IMG/VR virus record: IMGVR_UViG_3300047321_000229
Coordinates: 1 to 45,003 of that record
Source: a virus
DNA length: 45,003 nucleotides
Strand: one strand, 5' to 3'
In this document: one piece after another, positions 6,702-13,292 of the stretch
Numbering within the stretch: position 1 is the first letter of the stretch
Layout: each line of letters starts with the position of its first letter
The notes under the pieces: generated by a model
Databases searched by the model: none
What the model was told of the DNA's origin: nothing
What the model saw: the letters and a program-made list of their open reading frames with translations, nothing else
Made by a program: the position numbers and the translations under genes

Positions 6702-7073
6702 ACCCCTTTCCTGTGTGGCGTGGATCACGCGTTAGGGAGCACAACCTTTCGGGGATCATCGCTCTGTTACGGACACAGTAGGGGGTGTTCGGTGGCCTGG
6801 CAAATAGTGAAAAAGTTTCATCTTTGGCTCAAGTTTCAAGCGGCGTAAGGCCTCAACTCGCGTAGACCCATGAGGCAACCCTCGGTAACAGATGCGCCAT
6901 CCCCTAGGGGAGCGGGCACCCGCCCGGAAGCGTTACACCCTGCCCTCCTGGACCCGTCGCGGCCCCTAGACGTAGCGGAGGGCCCCGGGGCCCTCTACGG
7001 GTCTCCCAGGGCCCTCTACGGCCTCTGTGCTGCCTACGGGTCACCCCTCGCGGGGTGCGGCGCGGTCGTCGAC
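6702..7073. other. Non-coding stretch between repressor promoter and attP region
   Basis: No convincing gene on either strand. It contains a direct repeat AAGTTTCA at 6813 and 6831 (period 18), and two copies of GGGCCCTCTACGG near 6988 and 7010. Short open frames here are GC-rich and have no Shine-Dalgarno. No divergent cro-like gene is seen. Confidence 0.5.
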
Positions 7074-7308
7074 GGTCCGCACAAGGTCCGCACGGGTACC
7101 GGTGGTGTCCGGTATGTATCGGTATTCAGCGGGGTCTAGCTTTGGAGCCATACCGCCTCTGACCTGGGAAAACGCAGGTGGGGTGATTCTGTTCTGTGAA
7201 CTTCCAGTAAAACGACTGGACAGCAAAACAGCCCCCTGACCTGGGGGTTTCCCAAGCCAAGGGGCCGAAAGTCCGCACCAAACCCGCACGGCTCCCAACG
7301 GTCCGCAC
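7074..7308. other. Putative phage attachment site (attP) with integrase arm-type repeats
   Basis: GGTCCGCAC occurs at 7074 and 7085 (11 bp apart, one helical turn). On the other side AGTCCGCAC (7270), AACCCGCAC (7281, again 11 bp) and GGTCCGCAC (7300) follow. Between the two clusters lie an imperfect palindrome (CTGTT 7189, CCAGT 7204, ACTGG 7215, AACAG 7227) and a direct repeat CTGACCTGGG at 7159 and 7236. Paired arm sites flanking a core next to int is the lambda-type attP architecture. The crossover core cannot be fixed without the bacterial attB. Confidence 0.6.
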
Positions 7309-7316
7309 GGGACCAA

Positions 7317-8558
7317 CTAGGCTGCCTCTTCCTCGCCTCCATCCAGGGCCACCAGCTCAAGGGGCGGAGTGACCCCCTGGAGGGCCGACAGGCCCCCGAT
7401 GAGTCGGTCCCCCACGGCGTCGCCTCCACGGCTGTAAGAACGGCTCACAAGGTGCCCGTAGACCTGTTCTGTAGTCCGAGTGTCCCGATGCCCAACCCAC
7501 TGCGCGATTTCGAACGGCGGGATGTTCGCATGCAGACACTGCGACACGAAATAGTGCCTAAGGCTCTTAGGTGTCAGATGGGGCACCCCTGCCCGGGCGG
7601 ACGCATCGTTGAACTGACGCAACAACCAGTCATAAGAGGGGTGCCGTCCCTCTTGGCGGGGAGACTCGAAATACCATCCCTCATCGCCCCAAATGTTAAA
7701 CGATTCGGCGTGCCCGTCCAAGGCTTCCATTACAACATCCGGGATAACCGTTTTTCTTGACTGGCTAATCTTCCTGTGCTTAGTTCCCTTTTTGATTCCC
7801 CTACGGCTACCCGTAATCTGGCAGATACCGTAAGCGCTAACCTGGTGATTGACTATCAGGATCCCAGGGTCGCGGGTAATGGAGTTTTCGCTAACCGCCA
7901 AAGACTCCCCAGGGCGGAGGCCGCTACCGGCCATAAGCCATGCGCTAAGGCGCAGCATTTTAGGCAATTCGGCGATAACGCCTAGAACCTGTTCAGTCTC
8001 GGGAATGTCCTCTTCCGACACGGGCTCATAGGCACTCCCCCCGGACGTTTTACGAGGGTTGGCATTCTTGCACGGGTTACGCCCGATGATCTCGGCGTTA
8101 ACCGCATACAGGAAAACGGAGGACAAAAGGTTATGGCGCGTTTTGATGCCGTACTCTTTATACCCTCGCGACGACTGGTCCTGCTCCCAATCCGCAATCA
8201 TGCTTTTGGTAATACTGGCAATAGGCAGATTACCGAACATGGGTCCGAAATGGTTTCGGTAAACGGACTCATAGTTTTTATACGTCGAAAGTTCAACGGT
8301 TCCGGTATTTAGCCACTGCTCCCACACGTTCTCAAACGTGCGCTTACCTTCCTTAGGGTCAATATACGTCCCCAGGTCCTTATCACGTTCCATTTTGATG
8401 CCGTGCGCCTTAGCGTCCTCCAAGAGTTTGAAGGACTTTTGCGCTTCACTACCCGCACGGCCCCCGGGGGTGCGCCACGAGACGCGGTAAGGCTTGTGCC
8501 TGCATGTAGCCTTTTTGGCCTTAGGGCACGCACATGGTTCGTGCTTAATAGTCGCCAC
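7317..8558 (-). CDS. int: Tyrosine integrase
   Basis: 413 aa, ATG at 8558. Site-specific recombinase for integration into and excision from the host chromosome. The catalytic residues are visible: Arg215 in GSGLRPGESL, Arg334 in PKSLRHYF (the first His of the H-x-x-R box is Lys331 here), His357 in WVGHRD, and the nucleophile Tyr367 in EQVYGHL. The N-terminus has a Cys/His-rich patch (CACPKAKKATCRH) that may be the arm-binding domain, followed by a SAM-like core-binding domain (about residues 70-160). Its own operator-promoter lies 40 bases upstream, so integrase is probably repressed in the lysogen. The gene ends nine bases from the last arm-type repeat. Confidence 0.95.
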   Translation of the reverse strand: MATIKHEPCACPKAKKATCRHKPYRVSWRTPGGRAGSEAQKSFKLLEDAKAHGIKMERDKDLGTYIDPKEGKRTFENVWEQWLNTGTVELSTYKNYESVYRNHFGPMFGNLPIASITKSMIADWEQDQSSRGYKEYGIKTRHNLLSSVFLYAVNAEIIGRNPCKNANPRKTSGGSAYEPVSEEDIPETEQVLGVIAELPKMLRLSAWLMAGSGLRPGESLAVSENSITRDPGILIVNHQVSAYGICQITGSRRGIKKGTKHRKISQSRKTVIPDVVMEALDGHAESFNIWGDEGWYFESPRQEGRHPSYDWLLRQFNDASARAGVPHLTPKSLRHYFVSQCLHANIPPFEIAQWVGHRDTRTTEQVYGHLVSRSYSRGGDAVGDRLIGGLSALQGVTPPLELVALDGGEEEAA

Positions 8559-8599
8559 GGATTCCCATCCTTCACATGTCTACCGACTGGGACAGGAGG

Positions 8600-8628
8600 A
8601 ACGTAGCACACCCCGGGGACGTGTGCGC
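8600..8628 (-). promoter_or_regulatory. Operator-promoter of integrase
   Basis: GCGCAC, 17-base spacer, TACGTT reading leftward. The palindrome 8606-8626 has an imperfect right half (CCCCGGGGAC centre). It sits about 40 bases before the int ATG. Confidence 0.65.
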
Positions 8629-8634
8629 AAGAGG

Positions 8635-8823
8635 CTAACCGTTAACGGTGTTTTCCTCCAACCATGCCTCAATATGTCGCTCACGAAACATTACGCGCCT
8701 TCCGACCTTTATATACGTTAGCCCCCATTTGATATAACTGTCCTGTAGTGTCCGTTTCCTTATCCCAAGATATTCGGCCGTAGTCTCAACGTCCATGAGC
8801 CGGTTGGATCCGCCACTTGCCAC
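8635..8823 (-). CDS. Excisionase-like MerR-type HTH protein
   Basis: 62 aa from GTG at 8823 (GGAAGG nine bases upstream) or from the ATG at 8796. The core MDVETTAEYLGIRKRTLQD, then YIKVGRRVMFRERHIEAWLEEN, is the HTH_17/excisionase fold: helix-turn-helix, a wing with G-R-R-V-x-F, and a final helix E-A-W-L. Its place directly before int points to Xis, the directionality factor that bends attL/attR. It is read as the last gene of the leftward operon starting at 11.4 kb, so it may be made only when the repressor is off. A role as a regulator cannot be excluded. Confidence 0.75.
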   Translation of the reverse strand: MASGGSNRLMDVETTAEYLGIRKRTLQDSYIKWGLTYIKVGRRVMFRERHIEAWLEENTVNG

Positions 8824-8970
8824 GGGGTCAAGCCTTCCAATCTTGCCATCGGCCCAGGTGGGCCGTACCCTGTTCGCACGTCCTTTAGGTGGGCCTCCGG
8901 CCCCCTTTCCGCTGGGGCGTAACGGCCCCCCAGGGGCCCTAACCTCTTCGGAGGCCCTGGGGGGCCTTAC

Positions 8971-9132
8971 TCATGCCTCCGTGCGCCATGCGCGTAGCCA
9001 CGCGCGCTCTTCCGCCCTCCTGACACGCTTCCGCCATCTGCGCCGATCACGTGCCGTGCCGTCCTGGTCATGTCCGGGGCAACATGGGTAGTGGCTCAAG
9101 AGCCCTCCCCTAGTCCGTAGAGACAGCATCAT
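8971..9132 (-). CDS. Possible small basic protein
   Basis: 53 aa from ATG at 9132 (MMLSLRTRGG). It has CCPGHD, then an Arg-rich helix (RDRRRWRKRVRRAEERAWLRAW). Small basic proteins of this look occur in actinophages, but the Shine-Dalgarno is weak and the GC-rich region can give such frames by chance. It lies between the winged HTH and the Xis-like gene. Confidence 0.35.
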   Translation of the reverse strand: MMLSLRTRGGLLSHYPCCPGHDQDGTARDRRRWRKRVRRAEERAWLRAWRTEA

Positions 9133-9158
9133 CCCGCCGCTACGTCCCTTACCGCGTC

Positions 9159-9377
9159 TCAAAAAATGACCTCCTCCTGTTGAGGCTGAATGAGGCTGTA
9201 CTCCCAATCGGTCGTATTGGCCTTATGACGCTTAACGATCGGGTAGCCCAATTCCCTAAGTTCCCGCACCCTACGGGTGCCGTTATTAGCCCCACCCTGG
9301 GGCGAACAAAGTTCAGTGGTCGAAACCCATTTCTTTGTACGCAGTAGGGCCAATACGCGTAGCTGCGTCTTATTCAA
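9159..9377 (-). CDS. Winged helix-turn-helix DNA-binding protein
   Basis: 72 aa, TTG at 9377. MNKTQLRVLALLRTKKWVSTTEL, then RRVRELRELGYPIVKRH and a final beta hairpin DWEYSLIQ, form a complete winged HTH of the kind actinophages carry for gene control. The TTG overlaps the stop of a 19-aa membrane peptide frame as TTGA, so translation is coupled. It could be the lytic regulator or a second repressor. The target sites are unknown. Confidence 0.7.
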   Translation of the reverse strand: MNKTQLRVLALLRTKKWVSTTELCSPQGGANNGTRRVRELRELGYPIVKRHKANTTDWEYSLIQPQQEEVIF

Positions 9378-9433
9378 CGTCGCCCCCTAAGGGCAAGGAC
9401 CACGATAAAGGCTACGAACATAGTGAGAATCAC
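9374..9433 (-). CDS. Possible 19-aa membrane micro-peptide
   Basis: GTG at 9433 overlaps the preceding stop as GTGA, and its own stop overlaps the next start as TTGA. The product MILTMFVAFIVVLALRGRR is one hydrophobic segment ending in positive residues. The perfect chain of 4-base overlaps on both sides is the main evidence; the length is so short that chance remains possible. Confidence 0.4.
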   Translation of the reverse strand: MILTMFVAFIVVLALRGRR

Positions 9434-9519
9434 TTACGCCTCACTTCCATGAGGATCCATGCCAGGGATCCGATGACAAACCAGAAAAGGGCATCCGCGA
9501 TAAGGTCGCTAGTGGACAT
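9430..9519 (-). CDS. Possible 29-aa single-pass membrane peptide
   Basis: ATG at 9519, with AGGGGG seven bases upstream. The product has an acidic start (MSTSDLIAD), a hydrophobic helix ALFWFVIGSLAWILM and a basic end EVRRK, which is a typical N-out/C-in small membrane protein. It fills a gap between the endonuclease VII gene and the winged HTH. Function unknown. Confidence 0.5.
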   Translation of the reverse strand: MSTSDLIADALFWFVIGSLAWILMEVRRK

Positions 9520-9522
9520 GAG

Positions 9523-9999
9523 TTAACCCCCTAGATAGTCGATGGCGTTACGGAGGGTGGCGCGGTTATCCTTGAACATGCCTAGGCCAACATTGCACGT
9601 GGAACACAAGAGGCCTCTAACGCACTTCCCGCAAGACTTCCTTGCCTCCGGACAGCATGCGTGATCATGGTCAATATGCCATCCGTTTTCCCCGCTGAAA
9701 TGGGTTGCGCATATCCCACACTTGCCATCTTGCGCCTCTATTAGTTTCTCTAGGTCCGACTCCCTAAGCCTGTAGTTAGCCCACAGGGAATGCCGCCTTT
9801 TTTGCCCTCTGGGCCGAACTTTTTCCCGTTCCCGGTAATATTCGCGAGACTTGTCTATGTCTGAGTGATACCTCTTTTTCCGGTACGCCTTTTGACACTC
9901 AGCGCATGCAGACTGTTTCCCGTGCAGCCCCTTAGGGTGCGCGTAAAAAGCGTCTAGCGGTTTCACTTCCCTACACTTAGTGCACTCCTTGTCTACCAA
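9523..9999 (-). CDS. Endonuclease VII-like HNH nuclease (second copy)
   Basis: 158 aa. N-terminal zinc knuckle ECTKCREVKPLDAFY and SACAECQKAYRKK, then a basic coiled stretch, then the nuclease core GKCGICATHF, WHIDHDHACC and VRGLLCSTCNVGLGMF. This is the recombination endonuclease VII pattern, with an extra Cys-rich insertion (CCPEARKSCGKC) in the loop. It is distinct from the copy at 2665-3108. The family cuts branched DNA. It overlaps the clamp-like gene by 7 bases, so the two are probably co-translated. Confidence 0.85.
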   Translation of the reverse strand: MVDKECTKCREVKPLDAFYAHPKGLHGKQSACAECQKAYRKKRYHSDIDKSREYYREREKVRPRGQKRRHSLWANYRLRESDLEKLIEAQDGKCGICATHFSGENGWHIDHDHACCPEARKSCGKCVRGLLCSTCNVGLGMFKDNRATLRNAIDYLGG

Positions 10000-10703
10000 A
10001 GACCCTCCGGGGCCATGTGCTCATGCTCCTTTGCTACGTCACGATTGATCGCCATCACCGCTCCGCGAAACCTAGAACCGATTTTCACTAGAACAACGTT
10101 GCTTGCGTCACCGAAATGCATGTCCATATGCGTTAGCTCTTTGCCCGGAGTCTTGACCTTTGAAAACCTCGCGAGTAGAGAGGGATCCATCATCGCCACG
10201 TTGGGCAAGTACGGGTCACGCTCCTCCAGGGCCTCCAAGAGGTCCTCAGACGCCCCCCAAAGGGCGTCCGGGGTTACCACACCTGCGGCTGTGGGTGTAG
10301 CGGGGAAAGTGCCCGTGTGGTCACGTCCAGAGGCGGGGTCTCCCGCAAGCTGCGGAGAGAAATGGAGAGCATCACCGGGATGATAGGTGAATAGCCCTCT
10401 ACCTTTGCCGTCCGAACCGTTCGGCGCGCGTGATTTGGGTAGGAGGTCTTTGCGTGCCGCGCTTTCGATCTCTTTTGCTGCATTCTGATCTATCCAAACC
10501 TCAACGGGCCTCTTAGGGCCCGATTCCATTACTGCCCAGTCTTGCCCGATGGTGTAACAGTCGGTTGCAAGGAAAGTAACCCGGTTAGCCTCAAAAGTGC
10601 ACCGCACAAGAGGGGGGTTAGTACGTGCTGGAAGGAAAGCCAAAGCGTTAAATAGAGCCCTGGCTATTTCCTCACTGTCCCCAGTAGCTGTAAAACCCGT
10701 CAC
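9993..10703 (-). CDS. DNA polymerase III beta-clamp-like protein
   Basis: 236 aa. The N-terminal motif LVRCTFEANRVTFLATDCYTIGQ resembles the first clamp domain of DnaN (vtLvATDgyRla), and the C-terminal half FGDASNVVLVKIGSRFRGAVMAI resembles the last domain. It is shorter than a full three-domain clamp (about 370 aa). It could tether a polymerase or nuclease to DNA, or interfere with the host clamp. No polymerase gene is seen in this genome. The assignment is by remembered pattern only. Confidence 0.55.
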   Translation of the reverse strand: MTGFTATGDSEEIARALFNALAFLPARTNPPLVRCTFEANRVTFLATDCYTIGQDWAVMESGPKRPVEVWIDQNAAKEIESAARKDLLPKSRAPNGSDGKGRGLFTYHPGDALHFSPQLAGDPASGRDHTGTFPATPTAAGVVTPDALWGASEDLLEALEERDPYLPNVAMMDPSLLARFSKVKTPGKELTHMDMHFGDASNVVLVKIGSRFRGAVMAINRDVAKEHEHMAPEGLW

Positions 10704-11077
10704 TCAGAATGCCACCGCGCGTTTTCCTCGCGGATGTCCTCGGCACACTCACGCAACAGACGCTGCGCATCCTCGGAGGTAGTGTCGTCGTCGTCATTCC
10801 ACACGTGGACGAAACTCCAGCCGTTACGGCCCTCCCAATCCTTGAAAAACTCCCCCAGGTATTCGCCGTAATTCATGAGGTCAAGGGAAAAGTGTTCCGG
10901 GTGCGGATTAGGGTCAAAAGACTTATGGACAAACTTGACCCCCAGGGTTACCCCCAATGCTCCCAGGGTGCACACGCACCCCTCAGAGTCCACATAGACG
11001 CCCTTAGCGTGGCCACGCTCCTTAATGAGGTCCGCAGCCTTTTCGAAAACTTCCGGGTTAAGCATTGCAGTACCCAT
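10700..11077 (-). CDS. DUF6197-like phage protein
   Basis: 125 aa, ATG at 11077 with GGAGG upstream. The motif FEKAADLIKERGHAKGVYV, then EGCVCTLGALGVTLG, fits DUF6197, an actinophage family of unknown role in which a helix is followed by CxxGAL. The C-terminus (HVWNDDDDTTSEDAQRLLRE) is acidic and helical. It overlaps the clamp-like gene by 4 bases. Confidence 0.65.
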   Translation of the reverse strand: MGTAMLNPEVFEKAADLIKERGHAKGVYVDSEGCVCTLGALGVTLGVKFVHKSFDPNPHPEHFSLDLMNYGEYLGEFFKDWEGRNGWSFVHVWNDDDDTTSEDAQRLLRECAEDIREENARWHSE

Positions 11078-11079
11078 TA

Positions 11080-11352
11080 TCAGAACCTCCGGTAATCGTT
11101 CTTCGTAAGCTTACGGGCATTCTTTCCCTTAAGGGAATTAGCCCATTCGTAACCCTGCTTAGACTCTTCCATAGAGAACCAAACAGCGGCCCTAAATACG
11201 GCCTTACTGACGTCCTCTACCGATTCCGCCTCATGGGCGATTCTCACGATAGCCCTAAGGGCTACACGGTATTCCTGCATTCCCCGATAAGGCTTAAGGA
11301 CAGTCTTAGCCTTACGTACTTCAACTTCCCGCATAAAGTCAAGATCGGCCAT
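11080..11352 (-). CDS. Hypothetical 90-aa helical protein
   Basis: ATG at 11352, first gene of the operon behind the operator-promoter at 11.41-11.44 kb. Mostly helical, basic at the C-terminus (SLKGKNARKLTKNDYRRF). No family recognised. It is followed two bases later by the DUF6197-like gene. Confidence 0.6.
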   Translation of the reverse strand: MADLDFMREVEVRKAKTVLKPYRGMQEYRVALRAIVRIAHEAESVEDVSKAVFRAAVWFSMEESKQGYEWANSLKGKNARKLTKNDYRRF

Positions 11353-11409
11353 GATTCCCGCCCCTTAGTTCTTCCCGCTGGGTTTCTCGCCGCCCCTTGG
11401 CGATGTCTT

Positions 11410-11438
11410 AACTATGCACACCCCTGGGGCGTGTGCGC
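11410..11438 (-). promoter_or_regulatory. Operator-promoter of the clamp/endonuclease VII/Xis operon
   Basis: GCGCAC, 17-base spacer, ATAGTT (TAGTTA with 18) reading leftward. The palindrome is 11416-11436. It drives the leftward genes 11352 to 8635. A second palindrome sits 50 bp upstream. Confidence 0.6.
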
Positions 11439-11465
11439 AAGCCTGTTTCGTGTGACCTGGGTCAT

Positions 11466-11486
11466 GCACACCCCTAGGGTGTGTCC
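11466..11486. promoter_or_regulatory. Upstream (auxiliary) operator copy
   Basis: GCACACCCC and GGGTGTG with one mismatch in the outermost pairs. Centre-to-centre distance to the promoter copy is 50 bp, close to five helical turns, which would permit cooperative binding or looping. It has no -10 box of its own. Confidence 0.55.
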
Positions 11487-11504
11487 ATCGGAGGGCATGA
11501 GAAA

Positions 11505-11526
11505 GGCCCCGGCCGAAACCGGGGCC
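11505..11526 (-). terminator. Terminator after the 64-aa zinc-protein gene
   Basis: Perfect 8-bp stem GGCCCCGG/CCGGGGCC with a 6-base loop, followed leftward by TTTCTC. Confidence 0.6.
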
Positions 11527-11538
11527 CTCTGTCTAGCC

Positions 11539-11733
11539 TTACTTCCTGTACTGCGCCCCTAGGCGGTCCTCCAGGGACGAGATACCCAGGGCCACCCTAC
11601 AGCGGGGACACGAGGGGTCCCCCAGGCCCGCAGGGAAGGAAACACCCACCCCACACAAGGTGGTGCGCTCACGCGCTGCATGCGTCTCTGCCAGGCCCTC
11701 AACTTCAGCAAGGAACCAATCCTTATCTGTCAT
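11539..11733 (-). CDS. Hypothetical 64-aa protein with CxxC
   Basis: ATG at 11733 (MTDKDWFLAEVEGLAE). A longer reading to 11814 runs into the promoter and is rejected. It has a single CPRC pair near the C-terminus plus one Cys upstream, so zinc binding is possible. It is a monocistronic unit: operator-promoter, leader with a GGGCCC hairpin, gene, terminator. Confidence 0.5.
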   Translation of the reverse strand: MTDKDWFLAEVEGLAETHAARERTTLCGVGVSFPAGLGDPSCPRCRVALGISSLEDRLGAQYRK

Positions 11734-11804
11734 GGGCTGCACCCTACCGGGCCCCTCACGGGCCCTCTGTGGGCCCTCTACGGGGCCTTGCTGGTACGGT
11801 CTAC

Positions 11805-11833
11805 AACCTAGCACACACCCCTAGCGTGTGCGC
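11805..11833 (-). promoter_or_regulatory. Operator-promoter of the 64-aa gene
   Basis: GCGCAC, 17-base spacer, TAGGTT reading leftward; palindrome 11811-11831. Confidence 0.55.
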
Positions 11834-11836
11834 CAT

Positions 11837-11857
11837 GAACACCCCTACAGGGTGTGC
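11837..11857. promoter_or_regulatory. Second tandem operator copy
   Basis: GAACACCCC and GGGTGTGC, 21 bp, centred 26 bp upstream of the promoter copy. One base of the left half deviates. No -10 box follows in either direction. Confidence 0.5.
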
Positions 11858-11913
11858 GTGACGTAGATCACGCATCGGTGGGTGTTAAGGATTCCAGTCA
11901 AGACAGTACTATA

Positions 11914-11942
11914 TATAATGAGAGAGTCTTTAAGACTCTCTC
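11914..11942 (+). promoter_or_regulatory. Probable rightward promoter with overlapping dyad
   Basis: A perfect TATAAT at 11914-11919 lies in an AT-rich run (ACTATATATAATG). No good -35 is seen at 17-18 bases. Directly after it is a perfect 11-bp inverted repeat (11920-11930 and 11932-11942, GAGAGAGTCTT), placed where an operator over the start site or a 5' RNA hairpin would be. It is the first promoter-like signal before the late genes. Confidence 0.45.
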
Positions 11943-11961
11943 TAATAACTACTTACTTAAT

Positions 11962-12067
11962 AGGGCCCCCTACGGGGCCCTTACTTATAGGCCCTCCTAA
12001 GAGGGCCTTACTTATGGGGGCCTCCCATAGGCCCCCTATTACAGGGCCCCCCATGAAAGGGGGCCCT
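11962..12067. repeat. Array of four GC hairpins separated by TTACTTA spacers
   Basis: Stem-loops AGGGCCCC/GGGGCCCT (11962-11981), AGGCCCTC/GAGGGCCT (11989-12008), GGGGGCCT/AGGCCCCC (12016-12036) and AGGGCCCCC/GGGGGCCCT (12043-12067) follow each other. Spacers are TTACTTAT, TTACTTAT and TATTACA. Together with the dyad at 11920 there are five hairpins in 150 bases, before the HNH gene. Confidence 0.8.
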
Positions 12068-12072
12068 TAGTT

Positions 12073-12402
12073 ATGCCCAGCAATATGTGTAAGAAGTGTT
12101 ACCGACTCATCCCCCTAAGCGCTACTACATGTAGCGCATGCAGACAAAGCGCGCCAACAAAGGCGCGTGTATATAAGAACAAAGACAGAAAGGCCAGAGG
12201 TTACGATAACCAATGGCTAAGGAATGTAAAGGCTGCCATCATGAGGCAGCCCTATTGCTCCTTCTGCATGACAAAGGGAGATAAGAGTAACCCACTAACA
12301 GGGGATCACAAGATCCCCATTAGTAAAGGTGGCAACAACACCATGGGTAACATACGTGTCCTGTGTCGTCGCTGTAACAGCGCACGAGGTAACAGGGACT
12401 AG
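12073..12402 (+). CDS. HNH endonuclease (packaging-associated)
   Basis: 109 aa. Zinc-binding CKKCYRLI and CSACRQS open the protein. The HNH core is YCSFCMTKGD, TGDHKIPISKGG, NNTMGNIRVLCRRCN, complete with its metal-binding D-H and N. HNH proteins placed directly before the cos site and TerS assist terminase cleavage in HK97-type phages. Base composition is more AT-rich than its neighbours, which hints at separate acquisition. The first rightward gene behind the hairpin array. Confidence 0.85.
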   Translation: MPSNMCKKCYRLIPLSATTCSACRQSAPTKARVYKNKDRKARGYDNQWLRNVKAAIMRQPYCSFCMTKGDKSNPLTGDHKIPISKGGNNTMGNIRVLCRRCNSARGNRD

Positions 12403-12732
12403 TTATCCACCCAACGCATAAACCCTACCCGGGCTATGCATAGCCCTGCATACCGCATAACCATGCACTGAGTATGCATGCATAATATGCTGTCCCCAAT
12501 GTCCGAATTGGGGGATAAGGGGGGTAAAAACTTATTTGTCTCCTTACAGAACCCCCCCGTTCCTACCCCCCGTGAACGCCTGCAAAAGTCGGACGTTTGT
12601 GCACAAGCTGACCAAAACGGACATTAGCGGCATTCGGCCGCTGTATATGCGCATATTCATGCATGCATATCCATGCATCGAATATACATTATGCATGCTC
12701 GTTAATCCCCTGAACTAGGAAGAGGTGAATTA
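12403..12732. other. Non-coding region, probable cos/pac and TerS recognition site
   Basis: 330 bases without a gene, between HNH and TerS. ATGCAT hexamers cluster on the left (12436, and overlapping at 12474-12483) and the right (overlapping at 12659-12668, 12673, 12691). Between them is a G-run/C-run dyad (GGGGGATAAGGGGGGT near 12509 and ACCCCCCC...CCCCCC near 12551-12572). GGACATTAGCGGCAT at 12619 recurs at 36.54 kb. The layout resembles a cleavage site flanked by terminase binding repeats. The physical ends of the virion DNA may lie here. Confidence 0.5.
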
Positions 12733-13215
12733 GTGGGGACTGGCATTATGGGCAGGCCCCCTAAGCCTGCCTCCATCAAAGAGCTGTCCGGTAACCCGGG
12801 ACAAAGGGCAATACAAAATGAGCCTAAGCCTGTCTCGGGTATTCCCCCTGCGCCTAAGTGGCTTAAGGGTGATGCGCTAAAGCAGTGGAAAAAGGTTATG
12901 CCTATTCTTGACGGCATGGGGGTTATCACCATGGCGGATGAGGACGCGGTGGCAGCCTATTGTGTGGCCTACGCTCAATTCGTTAAGGCCACTGAAGACA
13001 TTGAGGCTAATGGAATCGTCGTTGACTCTTACCGTGGCGGGGTCGCGAGAAACCCCGCTATTCAGGTCCAGACCGGGGCCCTTGACCAAATGAACAAGTG
13101 GGGATCAAAGCTTGGCTTGTCCCCCGTGGACCGGGCGCGCCTGTCTGTGGCCCCGGAGGGGGACCAGGACGGCCCAGGGGCGGACGTGCTCTCACTGCTT
13201 ACAGGCGGAGCCTAG
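12733..13215 (+). CDS. Terminase small subunit, P27 family
   Basis: 160 aa from GTG at 12733 (GAGGTG upstream); the ATG at 12751 (MGRPPKP) is the alternative. The opening MGRPPKPASIKELSGNPGQR and PPAPKWL...DALKQWKKVMPIL are the hallmark of P27-like small terminases. It recognises the packaging site and recruits TerL. TerL lies 3.1 kb away, behind an accessory island, which is unusual. A hairpin follows the stop. Confidence 0.9.
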   Translation: MGTGIMGRPPKPASIKELSGNPGQRAIQNEPKPVSGIPPAPKWLKGDALKQWKKVMPILDGMGVITMADEDAVAAYCVAYAQFVKATEDIEANGIVVDSYRGGVARNPAIQVQTGALDQMNKWGSKLGLSPVDRARLSVAPEGDQDGPGADVLSLLTGGA

Positions 13216-13218
13216 AAA

Positions 13219-13242
13219 CCCCTCCACAGGATCGTGGAGGGG
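13219..13242 (+). terminator. Hairpin after TerS
   Basis: CCCCTCCAC/GTGGAGGGG, 9 bp, loop of 6. No T-run follows, so it may protect the 3' end or only attenuate. A second dyad (CCCCCGG/CCGGGGG) follows at 13261-13286. Confidence 0.45.
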
Positions 13243-13292
13243 CTAGGGTGGGACCTAGGTCCCCCGGTCGCTATGGACGTCCGGGGGGCTCT

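Noticed and set aside
6870-7139. Rightward 89-codon frame between repressor candidate and attP
   Set aside because: Pro/Gly/Ala-rich, runs into the arm-type repeats, no Shine-Dalgarno, no recognisable domain.
11882-12070. Rightward 62-codon frame with repeated IGPP words across the hairpin array
   Set aside because: The peptide repeat is a by-product of the repeated GGGCCC hairpins; no Shine-Dalgarno. The nucleic acid structure explains the sequence better.
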